Part shown: piece after piece, positions 8,100 to 17,218 of the stretch | How the letters are laid out: every line of letters begins with the position of its first letter | Position numbering within the stretch: the stretch's first letter is position 1 | Source: Veillonella_A intestinalis | Lineage (GTDB): Bacteria > Bacillota > Negativicutes > Veillonellales > Veillonellaceae | DNA: 64,000 nucleotides | Reading direction: 5' to 3' | Assembly: GCF_943192895.1 (NCBI RefSeq) | Contig: NZ_CALPCB010000011.1 | Location: 17,165-81,164, forward strand | Position numbers and translations under genes: made by a program | The notes under the pieces: generated by a model | Seen by the model: the letters and a program-made list of their open reading frames with translations, nothing else | What the model was told of the DNA's origin: nothing | The model's database searches: none

Positions 8100-8990
8100 A
8101 TGGACACATCATATTATTACAATTTCATCATCTTAGTACAAACCGGTAATATGACTCAAGCAGCGAATATTTTACACATCACACAACCTGCTTTGAGCAA
8201 ACAACTCAAATATTTAGAAGCCGAGTTTGGCACGCCCCTCTTGCATATAAAACGTGGTCAGCGAGGGGCTAATTTTCGTCTCACTGAAGCTGGTCGCATC
8301 TTCTATGAAAAAGCACAGCAATTATGTGCCATTGAAGAATCTACCTATGCCGATGTAAAGCGTTTAAACTCGGCTGTTGAAGGGACTTTGCGAATCAGTT
8401 CTTCTGCGTCTCGCTCAACAGGTTTAATACAACAATATTTACAAGATTTTTCTCATAAATATCCGTCCGTTCATTATGAAATTTACGAAGGCTTAATGAG
8501 TGATGTTACTGAGTCACTTTTAAACGGTCAAGCAGAAATTGGCTTGTGCAACTCCCAAATGGTTGATACTAATCGCTTTGACATTCTCTTTACCCAGCCA
8601 GAATCTCTCTATGCAGTATTCCGTAATGATATTTTTTGGAGCACCCTAGAAAAAGACAACCTCACTTGGGATGAAATCGCTCGTTGTCCCCTTAGTTTAT
8701 CTGGCGGATCAGTGCGAATGCTCATGCAAAGTGCCAGTCGTCTATTCAATAACTTAAATGTCATCTCTGTTACAACAACCAAAAGCTCTGCCATTGAATG
8801 GGCACAATTAGGTCGTACGGTCGCCATTATTCCCATGGACTCCCAAGAGAAAGTTCATGGTCGTAAAATGACCCGTATTCGTTTACCCGAGTTAGCTACT
8901 GGCTTTCACAAAAGCTTTATTACTATAAAAGGTCATACACCATCCTTAGTAGCCAAGCAGTTTTTAGAGTTTTACCAAGGAATCATGTAA
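8100..8990 (+). CDS. LysR family transcriptional regulator
   Basis: A 296-residue LTTR. Residues 1-60 are the winged HTH (TGNMTQAANILHITQPALSK and LKYLEAEFGTPLL), and residues about 90-295 are the periplasmic-binding-like effector domain. A good GGGAGG site precedes the ATG. No divergent target gene lies next to it: yigZ upstream and the thioredoxin-fold gene downstream are co-directional and have their own signals. The effector and regulon cannot be told from the sequence. Confidence 0.93.
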   Translation: MDTSYYYNFIILVQTGNMTQAANILHITQPALSKQLKYLEAEFGTPLLHIKRGQRGANFRLTEAGRIFYEKAQQLCAIEESTYADVKRLNSAVEGTLRISSSASRSTGLIQQYLQDFSHKYPSVHYEIYEGLMSDVTESLLNGQAEIGLCNSQMVDTNRFDILFTQPESLYAVFRNDIFWSTLEKDNLTWDEIARCPLSLSGGSVRMLMQSASRLFNNLNVISVTTTKSSAIEWAQLGRTVAIIPMDSQEKVHGRKMTRIRLPELATGFHKSFITIKGHTPSLVAKQFLEFYQGIM

Positions 8991-9045
8991 CCGCTCACAA
9001 CTAAATAATAGGCTTTTGTAAATTATACAAATTATATCTAAAAAA

Positions 9046-9074
9046 TTGAATGTTATGCAATTATATGGTATACT
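9046..9074 (+). promoter_or_regulatory. Promoter of the thioredoxin-fold gene
   Basis: -35 TTGAAT (9046-9051) and -10 TATACT (9069-9074) with a 17-bp spacer. Transcription would begin near 9081, at or inside the hairpin at 9077-9103. Confidence 0.75.
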
Positions 9075-9076
9075 AT

Positions 9077-9103
9077 GGGTAGTGGTACTTGTAACCACTA
9101 CCC
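9077..9103 (+). promoter_or_regulatory. 9-bp stem-loop at the transcript 5' end
   Basis: GGGTAGTGG (9077-9085) and CCACTACCC (9095-9103) form a perfect 9-bp stem with a 9-base loop, starting 3 bp after the -10 box and followed by TTTCATTATTTTT. It could stabilise the mRNA 5' end, be a regulator operator, or work as a leaky terminator. Confidence 0.5.
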
Positions 9104-9146
9104 TTTCATTATTTTTGTGTTAATAATACGTAAAGGATGAATAACT

Positions 9147-9422
9147 ATGAAAGAAATTTTAGGTTTCCACTTAAACGGTTGTCCTTATTGCCAAAATGCA
9201 TTTAAAGCAATTGAAGAATTAAAAGCTGAAAATCCAGCTTATGGTGATATTAAAATTAATTGGGTAGAAGATCAGGATGCGCATGAATTATTTAAAACAC
9301 ATCCATATGATTACTATCCAAACCTTTGGTTTGACTTAGATAAACAATATGAAGCTAAACCAGGCGAAAGCTACGAAGAAACAAAACAATTAATTAAAGC
9401 TGTTTTTGATAAAGCATTATAA
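9147..9422 (+). CDS. Small thioredoxin/glutaredoxin-fold protein
   Basis: A 91-residue single-domain protein with the redox motif CPYC (residues 13-16, context HLNGCPYCQNAF), typical of glutaredoxins. A cis-proline-like YPNLWF follows at residues about 52-57. There is no signal peptide, so it should act in the cytoplasm as a disulfide reductant. It is monocistronic, with its own promoter and a terminator 10 bp after the stop. The exact electron donor is unknown. Confidence 0.85.
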   Translation: MKEILGFHLNGCPYCQNAFKAIEELKAENPAYGDIKINWVEDQDAHELFKTHPYDYYPNLWFDLDKQYEAKPGESYEETKQLIKAVFDKAL

Positions 9423-9432
9423 TTAAAAGTAC

Positions 9433-9456
9433 AAAAAGGCCCTTAAGGGCCTTTTT
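9433..9456. terminator. Bidirectional terminator between convergent genes
   Basis: A perfect palindrome made of A5, the arm GGCCCTTAAGGGCC and T5, with a T run on both strands. It serves the plus-strand thioredoxin-fold gene and the minus-strand permease that ends at 9470. Confidence 0.92.
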
Positions 9457-9469
9457 TATTTACACAATT

Positions 9470-10855
9470 TTATACAATTTCTTTTTTCAATTGATAGATT
9501 AATAATAACATAATAAACCATACAGGTGTTACAAATAAGGCAACACGTGTAGCCGGATTAAAAGCAAGCGTTACAATAACAAACGCAAAAAATGCCAATA
9601 CTATATAATTAAAAACAGGAAACAAAGGCATTTTGAAACTGCTTTTAGCTGCTAAATCAGGTCTTGCTTTAACAAATTTCATATGGCATATGGTGATAAT
9701 TCCCCAAATATATAAGAAACAAAAAGTAGCCACACTCGTTATAATAACAAATACGCCTTCTGCAATTACATATTGTAAAGCCACCACTAAGCAAATAACC
9801 AATACAGATAAAAATAAAGCATTTGCAGGGACTTGTTTATTCGTCAATATTTCTAAAATTCCGGGAGCATGACTTCGTTTTGCTAGCGAATACAGCAAAC
9901 GACTTGTGCTAAATACACCACTATTACAAGCTGACGCAGCCGAAGTAAGCACTACAAAATTCACAATAGAAGCAGCCCCTACAATACCTATAGCTAAAAA
10001 TACTTCTACAAAAGGGCTCCGATCTGGATTAACAGAATCCCAAGGAAAAATGCTCATAATAACGGCTAACGCACCAACATAAAACAAAATGATTCGAATG
10101 GGAATACTATTAATGGACTGCGGAATTACCTTCTTAGGATTTTCTGTCTCCCCCGCCGTCAAGCCAACTAACTCAATCCCAGCAAAGGCAAATACCACCA
10201 TCTGAAAGGATTGGATAAAGCCACTAAAGCCTTTAGGAAACCAACCACCATGACTCCATAAATTACTAAAACTAGCCACGCCTACAGACGTTGGCTGACC
10301 GGTAAAAATAAAATAAATCCCCAGTACAATCAAAGCTATAATAGCAACTACTTTAATGCAAGCAAACCAAAACTCTAATTCTCCAAACAATTTGACTGTT
10401 AATAAATTCATCAACAATAAGATAAATAAAGTTACTAGACTAGGAATCCAAGCCTCTATACTAGGAAACCAGTACTTTACATAAATTCCTACCGCTGTTA
10501 TATCTGCCATAGCAACTGAAATCCAACAAAACCAATATGTCCAGCCCGTAACAAAAGCCGCCTTTTCCCCCATATAGTCTTGTACAAATTCAATAAATGT
10601 ATGATAATCCGTATTCGATAAAAGTAGCTCCCCTAAGGCGCGCATCATCAAAAAACAAATACCACCAGTAATAATATAGGCAAATAAAATAGCTGGCCCA
10701 GTTAATGCAATTGAATGCCCAGATCCTAAAAATAGGCCGGTACCAATAGCGCCACCAATAGCAATAAGCTGTACATGGCGATTTTTTAGCCCTCTGGCAA
10801 GGGTTTGTTCTTGATTCTTTGCTGAGCTCGTTATGGGTTCTAGTTCTTGATTCAT
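9470..10855 (-). CDS. cycA: APC-family amino acid permease, CycA-like
   Basis: A 461-residue inner-membrane transporter with 12 predicted helices. The consensus IGGAIGTGLFLGSG (residues about 32-45) marks the amino-acid/polyamine/organocation family. Many segments, such as GELLLSN, TGWTYWFCW, VFAFAGIELVG and VVLTSAASACNSGVFSTS, resemble the D-serine/D-alanine/glycine permease CycA of enterics. Substrate is inferred from that similarity. It has its own putative -10 and an operator-like inverted repeat upstream, and ends at the bidirectional terminator. Confidence 0.85.
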   Translation of the reverse strand: MNQELEPITSSAKNQEQTLARGLKNRHVQLIAIGGAIGTGLFLGSGHSIALTGPAILFAYIITGGICFLMMRALGELLLSNTDYHTFIEFVQDYMGEKAAFVTGWTYWFCWISVAMADITAVGIYVKYWFPSIEAWIPSLVTLFILLLMNLLTVKLFGELEFWFACIKVVAIIALIVLGIYFIFTGQPTSVGVASFSNLWSHGGWFPKGFSGFIQSFQMVVFAFAGIELVGLTAGETENPKKVIPQSINSIPIRIILFYVGALAVIMSIFPWDSVNPDRSPFVEVFLAIGIVGAASIVNFVVLTSAASACNSGVFSTSRLLYSLAKRSHAPGILEILTNKQVPANALFLSVLVICLVVALQYVIAEGVFVIITSVATFCFLYIWGIITICHMKFVKARPDLAAKSSFKMPLFPVFNYIVLAFFAFVIVTLAFNPATRVALFVTPVWFIMLLLIYQLKKEIV

Positions 10856-10916
10856 CTAATAACACCCTCCTCTAGGCTAATTATGGATTAATTGATTAAT
10901 AATTATTAATTATAAC

Positions 10917-10931
10917 AGTTCTAATAGAACT
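10917..10931. promoter_or_regulatory. Operator-like inverted repeat upstream of the permease
   Basis: AGTTCT and AGAACT are separated by 3 bp, immediately upstream of a minus-strand TATAAT (about 10911-10916) that has no good -35. A second dyad, ATAGAA/TTCTAT, overlaps it. A weak -35 with a dyad in the spacer suggests an activator or repressor site. Confidence 0.4.
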
Positions 10932-10975
10932 ATTTCTATAAAAAACAACAAAAATACAATATACATGATAATACA

Positions 10976-11017
10976 AAAAACCTAAGGCAAGTATCATTAC
11001 TCTTACCTTAGGTTTTT
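10976..11017 (-). terminator. thrS terminator
   Basis: AAAAACCTAAGG (10976-10987) pairs with CCTTAGGTTTTT (11006-11017), giving a stem with a U tract on the minus strand downstream of thrS. Confidence 0.88.
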
Positions 11018-11105
11018 GTTATAGTTTGTATAAACTTCTCATAATAGAGTAAGCAATTTCCTTTTATCTCTATTACTTAGTAACTTGTCAGCTATTTCTC
11101 AGCTA

Positions 11106-13016
11106 TTATTTACGTTCTTTTGCTTCTTTTAAAATATCAGCCAAGAAGTCTTCCCATTTAACGGCACCTTTTTCACCTTCTAAGCGACTGCGAACTGCTA
11201 CAGTACCGTCTTGTTCTTCTTTATCCCCTACAACTAACATATACGGTACTTTTTCCATTTGCGCTTGACGAATCTTATAGCCAATTTTTTCGCTACGATC
11301 ATCCAATTCTACACGAATGTAAGATTTTTTGAAAGCATCACGCAATTTCTTAGCATATTCTACATGTTTTTCACTAATAGGTAAAATCTTAACTTGAACT
11401 GGTGCTAACCAAGTTGGGAATGCCCCTGCATAGTGTTCAATCAAGATGCCAATAAAACGTTCCATCGAGCCAAAGCAAGCACGGTGAATCATGATTGGTT
11501 GATGTTTCTGCCCGTCTTCACCAATATATTCCATTTGGAAACGTTCAGGCAAGTTCATATCCAACTGGATAGTACCACACTGCCAAGTACGACCAATGGA
11601 GTCACGAATATGGAAGTCTAATTTAGGACCGTAGAACGCGCCGTCCCCTTCATTAATTTGATATGGAATTTGCTTTTCTTCAATTGCTTCACGAAGTGCA
11701 TTAGTAGCAGATTCCCAAATAGCATCATCACCCATTGCATTATCTGGCTTAGTACTTAACTCTACAGTGTAAGTTAAACCAAATTGACTGTAAATACGGT
11801 CAAAGAGTTCAATAACTTTAATTAACTCTTCTTTAATCTGGGATGGCAACATAAATACATGAGCATCATCTTGAGTGAAGCTACGCACACGGAATAAGCC
11901 ATGTAAAGCACCAGATAATTCATGACGATGAACAAGACCAAGTTCTGCCATACGAATTGGGAAGTCACGATAGGAATGCATATCATTCTGATATACTAAA
12001 ATACTACCTGGGCAGTTCATTGGTTTAATAGCATAATCTTCTTCATCAATCATAGTCGTATACATATTTTCACGATAATGGAACCAGTGGCCAGATTGTT
12101 CCCAAAGTTGACGATTTAAGATAATCGGCGTACGTACTTCTTCATAATCAAAATCATGATGTACTTCGCGCCAGAAATTTTCTAATTCATTGCGAAGTGC
12201 CATACCTTTTGGTAAAAAGAATGGGAATCCAGGGCCTTGTTCTTTAATAACAAAAAGACCTAATTCTTTACCTAATTTACGATGATCACGACGAGCTGCT
12301 TCTTCTAATAAATGTAAGTATTCTTCCAATTCTTCTTTCTTTTCAAAAGCAGTGCCATAAATACGTTGCAACATTTTATTTTTTTCATCGCCACGCCAGT
12401 ACGCACCTGCTAAACTCTGAAGTTTGAAAGCCTTTACTTTACCAGTAGAAGCCACATGAGGACCGGCACAAAGATCAAGGAATTCACCTTGACGGTACAT
12501 AGAAATTTCAGCATCAGCTGGTAAGTCTTCAATTAATTCAACTTTATAAGCTTCATTTTTTTCTTTGAATAATTTAAGTGCTTCCTCGCGAGAAATCACT
12601 TCTTTTTCAATCGAGAAATTGGCTTTTACAATTTTCTGCATTTCTGCTTCAATTTTAGCTAAATCTTCTGGTACTAACACATGTTCCATATCAATGTCAT
12701 AGTAGAAGCCATTTTCAATCGCTGGTCCAATTGCAAGCTGTGCTTCTGGCCAAAGACGCTTAATAGCCTGTGCCATAATATGAGATGCACTATGGCGCAA
12801 AGTGTCTTTACCACCTTGTTGTTCAAATGTTAAAAAGCTAACATGAGAGCCATCTTTAACCGCTTCACGTAAATCAGTTAATTCACCGTCTACCTCTGCT
12901 GCTAATACTTTCTTAGCTAAGCTATTGGATAATTGTTTAACAGCCTCCCCTAAAGTAGTGCCCGCTGCATAAGAACGTTCACTATTGTCAGGTAAAATAA
13001 TTTTTACTTCACTCAT
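11106..13016 (-). CDS. thrS: Threonyl-tRNA synthetase
   Basis: Class II synthetase of 636 residues that charges tRNA-Thr. In order: the TGS domain (residues 1-62), the editing domain with HSASHIMAQA (HxxxH), the catalytic core with motif 2 (FRVRSFTQDDAHVF) and the zinc residues (MNCPGS, then FYGPKLDFH and MIHRACFGSMER), and the anticodon-binding domain in the last 100 residues. Length is normal. It stands alone behind a T-box leader, so it is induced when tRNA-Thr is uncharged. Confidence 0.97.
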   Translation of the reverse strand: MSEVKIILPDNSERSYAAGTTLGEAVKQLSNSLAKKVLAAEVDGELTDLREAVKDGSHVSFLTFEQQGGKDTLRHSASHIMAQAIKRLWPEAQLAIGPAIENGFYYDIDMEHVLVPEDLAKIEAEMQKIVKANFSIEKEVISREEALKLFKEKNEAYKVELIEDLPADAEISMYRQGEFLDLCAGPHVASTGKVKAFKLQSLAGAYWRGDEKNKMLQRIYGTAFEKKEELEEYLHLLEEAARRDHRKLGKELGLFVIKEQGPGFPFFLPKGMALRNELENFWREVHHDFDYEEVRTPIILNRQLWEQSGHWFHYRENMYTTMIDEEDYAIKPMNCPGSILVYQNDMHSYRDFPIRMAELGLVHRHELSGALHGLFRVRSFTQDDAHVFMLPSQIKEELIKVIELFDRIYSQFGLTYTVELSTKPDNAMGDDAIWESATNALREAIEEKQIPYQINEGDGAFYGPKLDFHIRDSIGRTWQCGTIQLDMNLPERFQMEYIGEDGQKHQPIMIHRACFGSMERFIGILIEHYAGAFPTWLAPVQVKILPISEKHVEYAKKLRDAFKKSYIRVELDDRSEKIGYKIRQAQMEKVPYMLVVGDKEEQDGTVAVRSRLEGEKGAVKWEDFLADILKEAKERK

Positions 13017-13141
13017 GGTTATTCCTCCTTAAAATTAAGTTACACCGGCGGGACACGCTGTAACTATTCATCATATACAATACTTATTTAAAATTAGCTA
13101 CACTACCTATTGTCTAATAGGCGCTTTCCTAAACAAGCATC

Positions 13142-13384
13142 AAAAAAGACCTTCCTCCCGACAAGGGACGAAGGTCTCGTGGTTCCACCCTAGTTAGTCA
13201 TCTGCAAAGACAACTCACTTTATTGTCGATAACGCCTACTCGCGGATTGGCATACTACAGTTCAACCAATCGGTTTGAAGGGGGTAACACACTAACTTGT
13301 GTAAGATGGTCACAGCCTAGCCATCTCTCTCTGTCACACAGTGGATTAGGTATCATGTCCTTCGCTCTACCTGTTTCATTTGAT
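13142..13384 (-). promoter_or_regulatory. T-box riboswitch (tRNA-Thr) leader of thrS
   Basis: The minus strand carries the T-box core TAGGGTGGAACCACG (about 13178-13192), followed by a terminator stem GACCTTC/GAAGGTC (13149-13176) and a T6 run. Upstream is a Stem I-like region with the AGAGAG motif and an apical hairpin GATGG/CCATC. An ACC (threonine) triplet at 13283-13285, in a TTACCCCC context on the 3' side of Stem I, is the most likely specifier, but I have not folded it. Binding of uncharged tRNA would favour the antiterminator. Confidence 0.93.
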
Positions 13385-13390
13385 GTATAC

Positions 13391-13419
13391 ACTGTACACC
13401 AAATTTTCAACAGTGTCAA
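13391..13419 (-). promoter_or_regulatory. thrS promoter
   Basis: Perfect -35 TTGACA (13414-13419), 17-bp spacer, -10 TACAGT (13391-13396) on the minus strand, giving a leader of about 370 nt that contains the T-box. The 13420-13629 stretch further upstream has no gene; only a weak hairpin at the end of the DUF4911 gene is visible there. Confidence 0.85.
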
Positions 13420-13629
13420 TACTCATTGTGCACAATTTATTATTTTTTTACAAAATTTTCACAAAACTCAAAACTAAATATAGTAATACAGTAAATTGTA
13501 GCCCTTACCATGTCTCTAATAATCAAGTATCAATGACTAACCTCCATAGGCAAAATCAGGTAACTTAAATCCAAAGAGTAACAATAATAAAACCTAAAAT
13601 AGGACGACAAAAATTAACAAAGCTAAAAA

Positions 13630-13851
13630 TCATAAAACTTGATTAGCTTCTAAGAAGGTTAATTCTATATCTAAGCTCTCCAAAACTTGGCGTACTAAAG
13701 GGGCCGTATCAGGTGTGCTCCGAACCATACAAAGTCCTTCAGCACGCTGTAATGTGGTCATAACCCCTAAATATTCATAGCCTTCTAAAATACGATTTAC
13801 GTAATTCGTCTGAGTTGGTGAAATTTTAAAATATACATATGATTCGTCCAA
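13630..13851 (-). CDS. DUF4911 domain protein
   Basis: A 73-residue protein (MDESYVYFKISPTQTNYVNR) that matches the DUF4911 family, found next to U32 peptidase genes in Negativicutes and clostridia. It is the last gene of the alaS operon, 38 bp after the U32 gene. No catalytic motif is evident, and the role is unknown. It may assist the tRNA-hydroxylating U32 protein, judged by position only. Confidence 0.8.
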   Translation of the reverse strand: MDESYVYFKISPTQTNYVNRILEGYEYLGVMTTLQRAEGLCMVRSTPDTAPLVRQVLESLDIELTFLEANQVL

Positions 13852-13889
13852 TGTTAGTCACCCCTCATAGCAACCTATACCTTGTACTA

Positions 13890-15125
13890 TTACTGACCTT
13901 TTACCTTACATTTACGACGCATCATAGCATATTCTTCTAATGGTGTATCAATGTATAAACGAACTTTCATCTGAGCATGTGGTGCCACCGTAATTTCATT
14001 GCCCTCTTCATCTGTCATTTTGGAAATCGTATGATACACTAATTCGCCATGAGGCTGACAAAATTCTACTTCATCGCCTACTTTAAAATTATTACGTTGT
14101 TCTAAATACGCATATCCTTCCGCTTCATTATACCCTTCTACAAGACCAATAAAATCATGTGTTTGAGTATTACTAGAGGCACCATAATTCTGCGCAGTTT
14201 CGTCAGGCTTTTCTACGGAAAAACCTTCGGTGTATGGACGATGCGAAATTTTTTCTAATTCTTCAATCCATTCTGGTTTTACTTCATAATGCTCTGGGTC
14301 AGCTAAATAGGTATCCACAGCTTCACGATACACTTTTGTTACCGTAGCTGCATAGTGAACACTCTTCATACGGCCTTCGATTTTTAAACTATCTACACCA
14401 GCCTCTACCAAATCAGGAATATATTTTAACAAGCAAAGATCTTTGGAGTTAAAAATATAGGTACCATGTTGATCTTCTTCAATTGGATAGTATTCACCAG
14501 GACGATTTTCTTCTACCAAGGAATATTTCCAACGACAAGCCTGTGTGCACTGCCCACGATTAGCATCACGAGTGGTAAAATAATTGCTCAATAAGCAACG
14601 GCCAGAATAGGATATACACATAGCGCCATGAACGAAAGCTTCAATCTCAATGTCGGCCGCTTCCTTCATAGTTTTAATATCGGCAATACTTACTTCGCGT
14701 GCCACTACAACACGACTAGCACCCTGTTCCTTCCAAAATTCAGTCGTTAAATAATTAGTCGTATTAGCCTGAGTGCTCACATGACGTTCCAAATTAGGGG
14801 CTACTCGTTTTGCTAACAAGAAAATACCTAAATCAGCCACAATAATAGCATCCACACCAATAGACTCTAGGAATTTCAAATAATCTTCTAAACCAACTAA
14901 ATCTTCATTGTGAGGGATAATATTGCATGTTACATAGATTTTTTTACCATGACTATGTACAAATTCAACAGCTTCTTTTAACTGCTCATTGTTAAAGTTT
15001 GAGCTACTAGCACGCAAACCAAAAGATTGACCGGCACAATATACCGCATCAGCACCATAACGAATGGCCATTTTTAACTTATCCATATTGCCTGCTGGAG
15101 ACAACACTTCAATTTGTTTATTCAT
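13890..15125 (-). CDS. trhP: U32 family protein, probable tRNA hydroxylation protein TrhP
   Basis: A 411-residue peptidase-U32 family protein. Key blocks are MDKLKMAIRYGADAVYCAGQ, the cysteine-containing signature EAFVHGAMCISYSGRCLLSN (residues about 158-177) with RGQCTQACRW after it, and a C-terminal beta-barrel. In B. subtilis the homologues YrrN/YrrO (TrhP1/P2) act in prephenate-dependent formation of 5-hydroxyuridine at tRNA position 34. The preceding gene resembles TrmR, which methylates that product, so a tRNA-modification role fits better than proteolysis. Confidence 0.85.
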   Translation of the reverse strand: MNKQIEVLSPAGNMDKLKMAIRYGADAVYCAGQSFGLRASSSNFNNEQLKEAVEFVHSHGKKIYVTCNIIPHNEDLVGLEDYLKFLESIGVDAIIVADLGIFLLAKRVAPNLERHVSTQANTTNYLTTEFWKEQGASRVVVAREVSIADIKTMKEAADIEIEAFVHGAMCISYSGRCLLSNYFTTRDANRGQCTQACRWKYSLVEENRPGEYYPIEEDQHGTYIFNSKDLCLLKYIPDLVEAGVDSLKIEGRMKSVHYAATVTKVYREAVDTYLADPEHYEVKPEWIEELEKISHRPYTEGFSVEKPDETAQNYGASSNTQTHDFIGLVEGYNEAEGYAYLEQRNNFKVGDEVEFCQPHGELVYHTISKMTDEEGNEITVAPHAQMKVRLYIDTPLEEYAMMRRKCKVKGQ

Positions 15126-15128
15126 GTA

Positions 15129-15731
15129 TTACTTATTACCTTTCCAAATACTCACACTCATACCATCACCTAAAGGATAAATGGTAGTATTAAATTTTGT
15201 TTTATCTTCCACGACGGCTAAAAACTCACGCAGTCGTTTCACTATTGTCTTATATCGGTGAGGTGCGTCTTTCTCACCACGTACATACCCTCTAAAAAGA
15301 ACATTATCAGCTAGTACAACAGCTTGCGGTGCCAAATGGGGCAAAATCAATTCCAGTTGCTTCCCATATTGCCCTTTAGGCCCATCTAAAAAGACCAAAT
15401 CAAATGTACCATCCAAATTAGCTAATACGTCATTAGCATCGCCTAAATGAATGGTTATATTCTCTTTATACGAGGATTGATTCACATAATACTGCGCCAT
15501 GCCATGGCGTTTTTCATCGAGCTCAATAGATACAATCTCCGCTCCTGGTGCTGCATGTTTAGCTAATAACAATGTAGAATAACCAATAGCAGTTCCCACT
15601 TCTAACACGCGATTAGGCCGATACAAGCTAATGAGTTCTTCAAATAAATGTACTTCTGACTCGCGCAAAATTGGGACCTTATTGAGGACTGCATAAATGC
15701 GCTGTTCATTTAAAATCTCTTTAATCTCCAT
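15129..15731 (-). CDS. trmR: SAM-dependent O-methyltransferase, TrmR-like
   Basis: A 200-residue class I methyltransferase of the caffeoyl-CoA/catechol type. The SAM motif VLEVGTAIGYSTLLLA lies at residues about 40-55, and the metal-binding acidic motif FLDGPKGQY near 114-122. The match to YrrM/TrmR (5-hydroxyuridine to 5-methoxyuridine in the tRNA wobble position) is supported by the order mltG-trmR-U32, the same as in Bacillus. It overlaps the end of mltG by 11 bp. Confidence 0.85.
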   Translation of the reverse strand: MEIKEILNEQRIYAVLNKVPILRESEVHLFEELISLYRPNRVLEVGTAIGYSTLLLAKHAAPGAEIVSIELDEKRHGMAQYYVNQSSYKENITIHLGDANDVLANLDGTFDLVFLDGPKGQYGKQLELILPHLAPQAVVLADNVLFRGYVRGEKDAPHRYKTIVKRLREFLAVVEDKTKFNTTIYPLGDGMSVSIWKGNK

Positions 15732-16734
15732 AAATCGATGACACCACTTCTAAATGTTCTTCATAAGTCTTCGTAAAGTGGTGACGCCCTTCCTTATCTG
15801 CTACAAAAAATAAATAATCTGTACTTGGTGCATTAAGCACAGCCTCCATTGATTTCATACCAGGATTCGCAATTGGCCCTGGAGGCAAGCCCTTGTTAGT
15901 GTATGTATTATACGGGCTTGGTAACTCTGTGTCCTCAATGGACAAATGAGGTTTTGGATACCCTAAAATATATTGGATACTAGCACAAGACTGCAATGGC
16001 ATACCAATTTGTAAGCGCTTCATAAAAACAGCGGCAATAATCGGTCTATCTTCATCAAACTTAGCTTCTTTTTCCACTAAAGAAGCTAATGTAATAAATT
16101 CAAAAATAGTCATATTTTTCGCTGCAATCTGCTGACGCATAGCTGGGGTCAATTGTTTATTTAATTCCCCTGCCATCCGTTTTAAGATATCTTGTGGCTT
16201 ACTATCCACGGGAATCTCATATGTATTAGGGAATAAAAAGCCTTCTACACGATAATCTACTTTACTAGGGCCATACATATATTGGTAAGGCACATACGTT
16301 TTAGCTTCTTCTAAAAAAGCTGTTTTAGAACCTAACCCATTTTTTTCTAATTCATCGGCAATTTGTTGAATCGTATAGCCTTCAGGAATCGTTACTTTAA
16401 TAGCTTGTAACTTTCCTTTCTGCAACAACTTAATAACATCTCGCAGACTCACATTTTGTGGAATTTGATAATACCCTTGCTGTAGTTTATCCATAGAGCC
16501 AGTTAAACGCAACGCTAAGCGAAACGTTGTAGGCGAGCTAATAATCCCTTTCTCGTATAACATATCACCAATTTCAGCACCAGTTTGATCTTTATCAACC
16601 GTAAAAACTACATTTTCTGGCTTACTCACTATACTATTGGGTTTTAAATATATGACGGCGGCGGCGATACAAAGAATAAGCAACAATCCTATGAAGGATG
16701 CACCTATCCACTTCAATCGTCTGCTCATAGACAA
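15721..16734 (-). CDS. mltG: Endolytic murein transglycosylase MltG
   Basis: Inner-membrane YceG family enzyme that cleaves nascent glycan strands and helps set their length. One transmembrane helix (residues about 9-30) is followed by a LysM-like part and the catalytic domain, with the essential Glu in ITLASLVEKEAKF and the downstream blocks YNTYTNKGLPPGPIANPG and FFVADKEGRHHFTKTY. The frame opens with a TTG at 16734 five bases after AAGGAG; an ATG two codons later is equally possible. It follows the DUF1292 gene by about 100 bp, which includes a GC-rich hairpin. Confidence 0.94.
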   Translation of the reverse strand: MSMSRRLKWIGASFIGLLLILCIAAAVIYLKPNSIVSKPENVVFTVDKDQTGAEIGDMLYEKGIISSPTTFRLALRLTGSMDKLQQGYYQIPQNVSLRDVIKLLQKGKLQAIKVTIPEGYTIQQIADELEKNGLGSKTAFLEEAKTYVPYQYMYGPSKVDYRVEGFLFPNTYEIPVDSKPQDILKRMAGELNKQLTPAMRQQIAAKNMTIFEFITLASLVEKEAKFDEDRPIIAAVFMKRLQIGMPLQSCASIQYILGYPKPHLSIEDTELPSPYNTYTNKGLPPGPIANPGMKSMEAVLNAPSTDYLFFVADKEGRHHFTKTYEEHLEVVSSIYGD

Positions 16735-16793
16735 CCTAACTCCTTATAGTTAATAATCAAAGCAGCATACACAAGAACTGCTTATAAACAGGC

Positions 16794-16818
16794 GAAAGAG
16801 GGGCTAGGCCCCTCTTTC
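16794..16818 (-). terminator. GC-rich hairpin between DUF1292 gene and mltG
   Basis: GAAAGAGGGGC and GCCCCTCTTTC form an 11-bp stem with a 3-base loop. The minus-strand T run after it is short (TTTC), so it may only attenuate read-through into mltG rather than stop it. Confidence 0.6.
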
Positions 16819-16837
16819 CCTAAATTGTAATACCTAA

Positions 16838-17131
16838 TTATTCTTCGTCAAGACCTGCTTCATAAAGGGCCAATACGCTTTCAAATTCTTCATCTGTAGG
16901 CGCTACATATACATCCTCGCCTTCTTCTTCATCAATGCGAGCGATGATAACTTCTGGTTCTTCATGGCATTTACAGCCTGGTTCACATTCTTCAGGTGGT
17001 AAAGAAATAAGCACAGCAAACTCTTTACCCTCATGATTAATGATCATATCTTCTTCATAATACATTTCGTTGCCTTCGCCATCATCAATGACAACAACTG
17101 ACATTTCACCTTCATACCCTTGTTCTACCAT
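16838..17131 (-). CDS. DUF1292 domain protein
   Basis: A very acidic 97-residue protein of the DUF1292 family (YrzB-like), normally found in the alaS-ireB-ruvX cluster of Firmicutes and of unknown function. Residues 12-45 hold the family beta-strand pattern (VVVIDDGEGNEMYYEEDMI). Residues 49-56 carry CEPGCKCH, a cysteine/histidine cluster that could bind metal and is not typical of the Bacillus proteins. It follows ruvX by 87 bp. Confidence 0.82.
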   Translation of the reverse strand: MVEQGYEGEMSVVVIDDGEGNEMYYEEDMIINHEGKEFAVLISLPPEECEPGCKCHEEPEVIIARIDEEEGEDVYVAPTDEEFESVLALYEAGLDEE

Positions 17132-17218
17132 GAGGACCTCCTTACGGTTAATATAAGTAGTTATACTACGCCTACTTGCTAACCATCACTATGACTAGTA
17201 ATACTACAGACTAGCTAA

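Noticed and set aside
10590..10865. 91-codon frame overlapping the permease start
   Set aside because: It is a shifted frame of the conserved permease N-terminus, rich in Trp, Tyr and Arg, and has no independent signals.
13223..13568. Two small plus-strand open frames upstream of thrS
   Set aside because: They lie inside the T-box leader and thrS promoter on the opposite strand and have no coding features.
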